Below are positions 6,221 to 6,971 of a DNA stretch of 6,971 nucleotides, piece after piece (position 1 is the first letter of the stretch; each line of letters begins with the position of its first letter). Below the pieces are notes generated by a model. That model made no database searches and was not told the DNA's origin. It was given only the letters and a program-made list of their open reading frames with translations. Source of the DNA: Actinomycetota bacterium (GTDB lineage Bacteria; Actinomycetota; Thermoleophilia; Gaiellales; Gaiellaceae); assembly GCA_016870235.1 (NCBI GenBank), contig VGCB01000148.1, positions 1-6,971 on the forward strand, read 5' to 3'. Made by a program: the position numbers and the translations under genes.

Positions 6221-6971
6221 GTGGCTCGGCGCGACGCGATCCTCCTCCTCTTCCTCTCCGCGGTCTGGGGTTCGTCGTTCATGTTCATCAAGATCGGCGT
6301 CGAGGACGTGGCGCCGTCGGTCGTCGCCTTCGGGCGGCTGTTGATCGGCGCGCTCGTCCTCGTGCCGGCCGTCGTCTTCGCAGGTGGTGTGGCACCGCTC
6401 CGCGGCCGGATGGGCCGTCTCGTCCTCCTCGGAGCCATCAATGCAGCACTGCCCTTCTGGCTCCTCGGCTTCGCCGGCGAGCGGATCGAGTCGGGCTTGA
6501 GCGCCGAGATCCAGGCCTCGGCGCCGATCCTCACGGTGGTCTTCGCCCGCTGGCTCGATCCCTCTCAGACGCTGCGCGGCCTGCGGCTCGTCGGGATCGT
6601 CGCCGGCTTCGCCGGGACGGCGCTCCTCCTCGGCGGCGAGCGCGACACCGAGCTTGCCGGTGCGCTCGCCGTCGTCGGGACGGCGACGTGCTACGCGGTC
6701 TCCGGCCTTCTCCTCGGGAGGTGGATGGCCGGCGTGCCGAAGACGCACGTGGCGTTCAGCCAGATCGCGGTCGGCACGCTCCTCCTCGCTCCGGTGGGAG
6801 CGGCGGAGATCCCGGGCGACTGGCCAGGCTGGGACACCGTCGGCGCGATCCTCGCGCTCGGCCTGCTCAGCACGGGTCTCGGCTACGCCGTCTACGCGAT
6901 GCTCGTCGAGCGGGCGGGGGCGTCGCGAGCGATCCTCGTCACGTACCTCGTACCCGCGTTCGCGCTCTTCT
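6221..6971 (+). CDS. EamA/DMT-superfamily membrane transporter (partial, 3' end outside window)
   Basis: A multi-span inner-membrane protein of the drug/metabolite transporter superfamily; the substrate cannot be deduced. 250 residues are visible from GTG 6221. The first helix carries the family-typical AVWGSSFMFIK stretch. About nine hydrophobic segments can be picked out, including LLIGALVLVPAVVF, LVGIVAGFAGTALLLGG and ILALGLLSTGLGYAVYAMLV. The second EamA repeat has begun, and the last helix (LVTYLVPAFALF) is cut by the window edge. Complete members usually have ten helices and about 290-300 residues, so roughly 40-50 residues are missing. The start is uncertain. GTG 6221 gives the natural MARRDAILLL N terminus and suits the leaderless promoter just upstream; in-frame ATG 6200 would add seven residues (MRLCSRA) and has no better RBS. 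It is transcribed away from purL. Purine or amino-acid export is possible but unsupported. Confidence 0.9.
   Translation, partial: MARRDAILLLFLSAVWGSSFMFIKIGVEDVAPSVVAFGRLLIGALVLVPAVVFAGGVAPLRGRMGRLVLLGAINAALPFWLLGFAGERIESGLSAEIQASAPILTVVFARWLDPSQTLRGLRLVGIVAGFAGTALLLGGERDTELAGALAVVGTATCYAVSGLLLGRWMAGVPKTHVAFSQIAVGTLLLAPVGAAEIPGDWPGWDTVGAILALGLLSTGLGYAVYAMLVERAGASRAILVTYLVPAFALF

Noticed and set aside
6206..6748. Minus-strand frames opposite the transporter (6206-6748 and 5665-6534)
   Set aside because: They are charged, low-complexity shadows. The plus strand in the same place encodes a clear multi-helix EamA protein.
1..6971. CRISPR array, tRNA/rRNA, insertion sequence or phage features
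   Set aside because: No regularly spaced repeats, terminal inverted repeats, transposase motifs or tRNA-like folds were noticed. Nearly the whole window is accounted for by four protein genes.

Overview
The window is GC-rich DNA, gene-dense on the minus strand. The protein sequences suggest a high-GC Gram-positive bacterium: Actinomycetota, possibly a Thermoleophilia-like lineage. This placement rests on remembered similarity of PurF and PurL to mycobacterial and Bacillus homologues and on base composition. It is an inference, not a database result.

Layout, right to left on the minus strand. purL (6140-4038) is the small-type FGAM synthase subunit. It overlaps purF (4038-2650), amidophosphoribosyltransferase, by one base in a TGATG stop/start junction. 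After a 74-base gap comes a large membrane-anchored cyclic-di-GMP protein (GTG start at 2575) that runs off the left edge after 858 residues. It reads TM - extracytoplasmic helical region - TM - PAS - GGDEF - EAL - start of a further domain that looks like GAF. On the plus strand, divergent from purL, an EamA/DMT-family transporter begins near 6221 and runs off the right edge. An 80-base region between the divergent starts must hold both promoters.

PurL and PurF act in de novo purine synthesis: PurF does the committed step and PurL the fourth. The PurS and PurQ partners that a small-type PurL needs are not in the window, and purL is the first gene of its transcription direction here. The cyclic-di-GMP protein may be co-transcribed with purLF, since no clear terminator separates them, but a functional link is only inferred.

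No RNA genes, CRISPR arrays, insertion sequences or large repeats were seen. This is mostly core-metabolism DNA. The least ordinary items are the domain tail after EAL, the separation of purL from purS/purQ, and a 4Fe-4S-type PurF that starts directly at Met-Cys without a propeptide.
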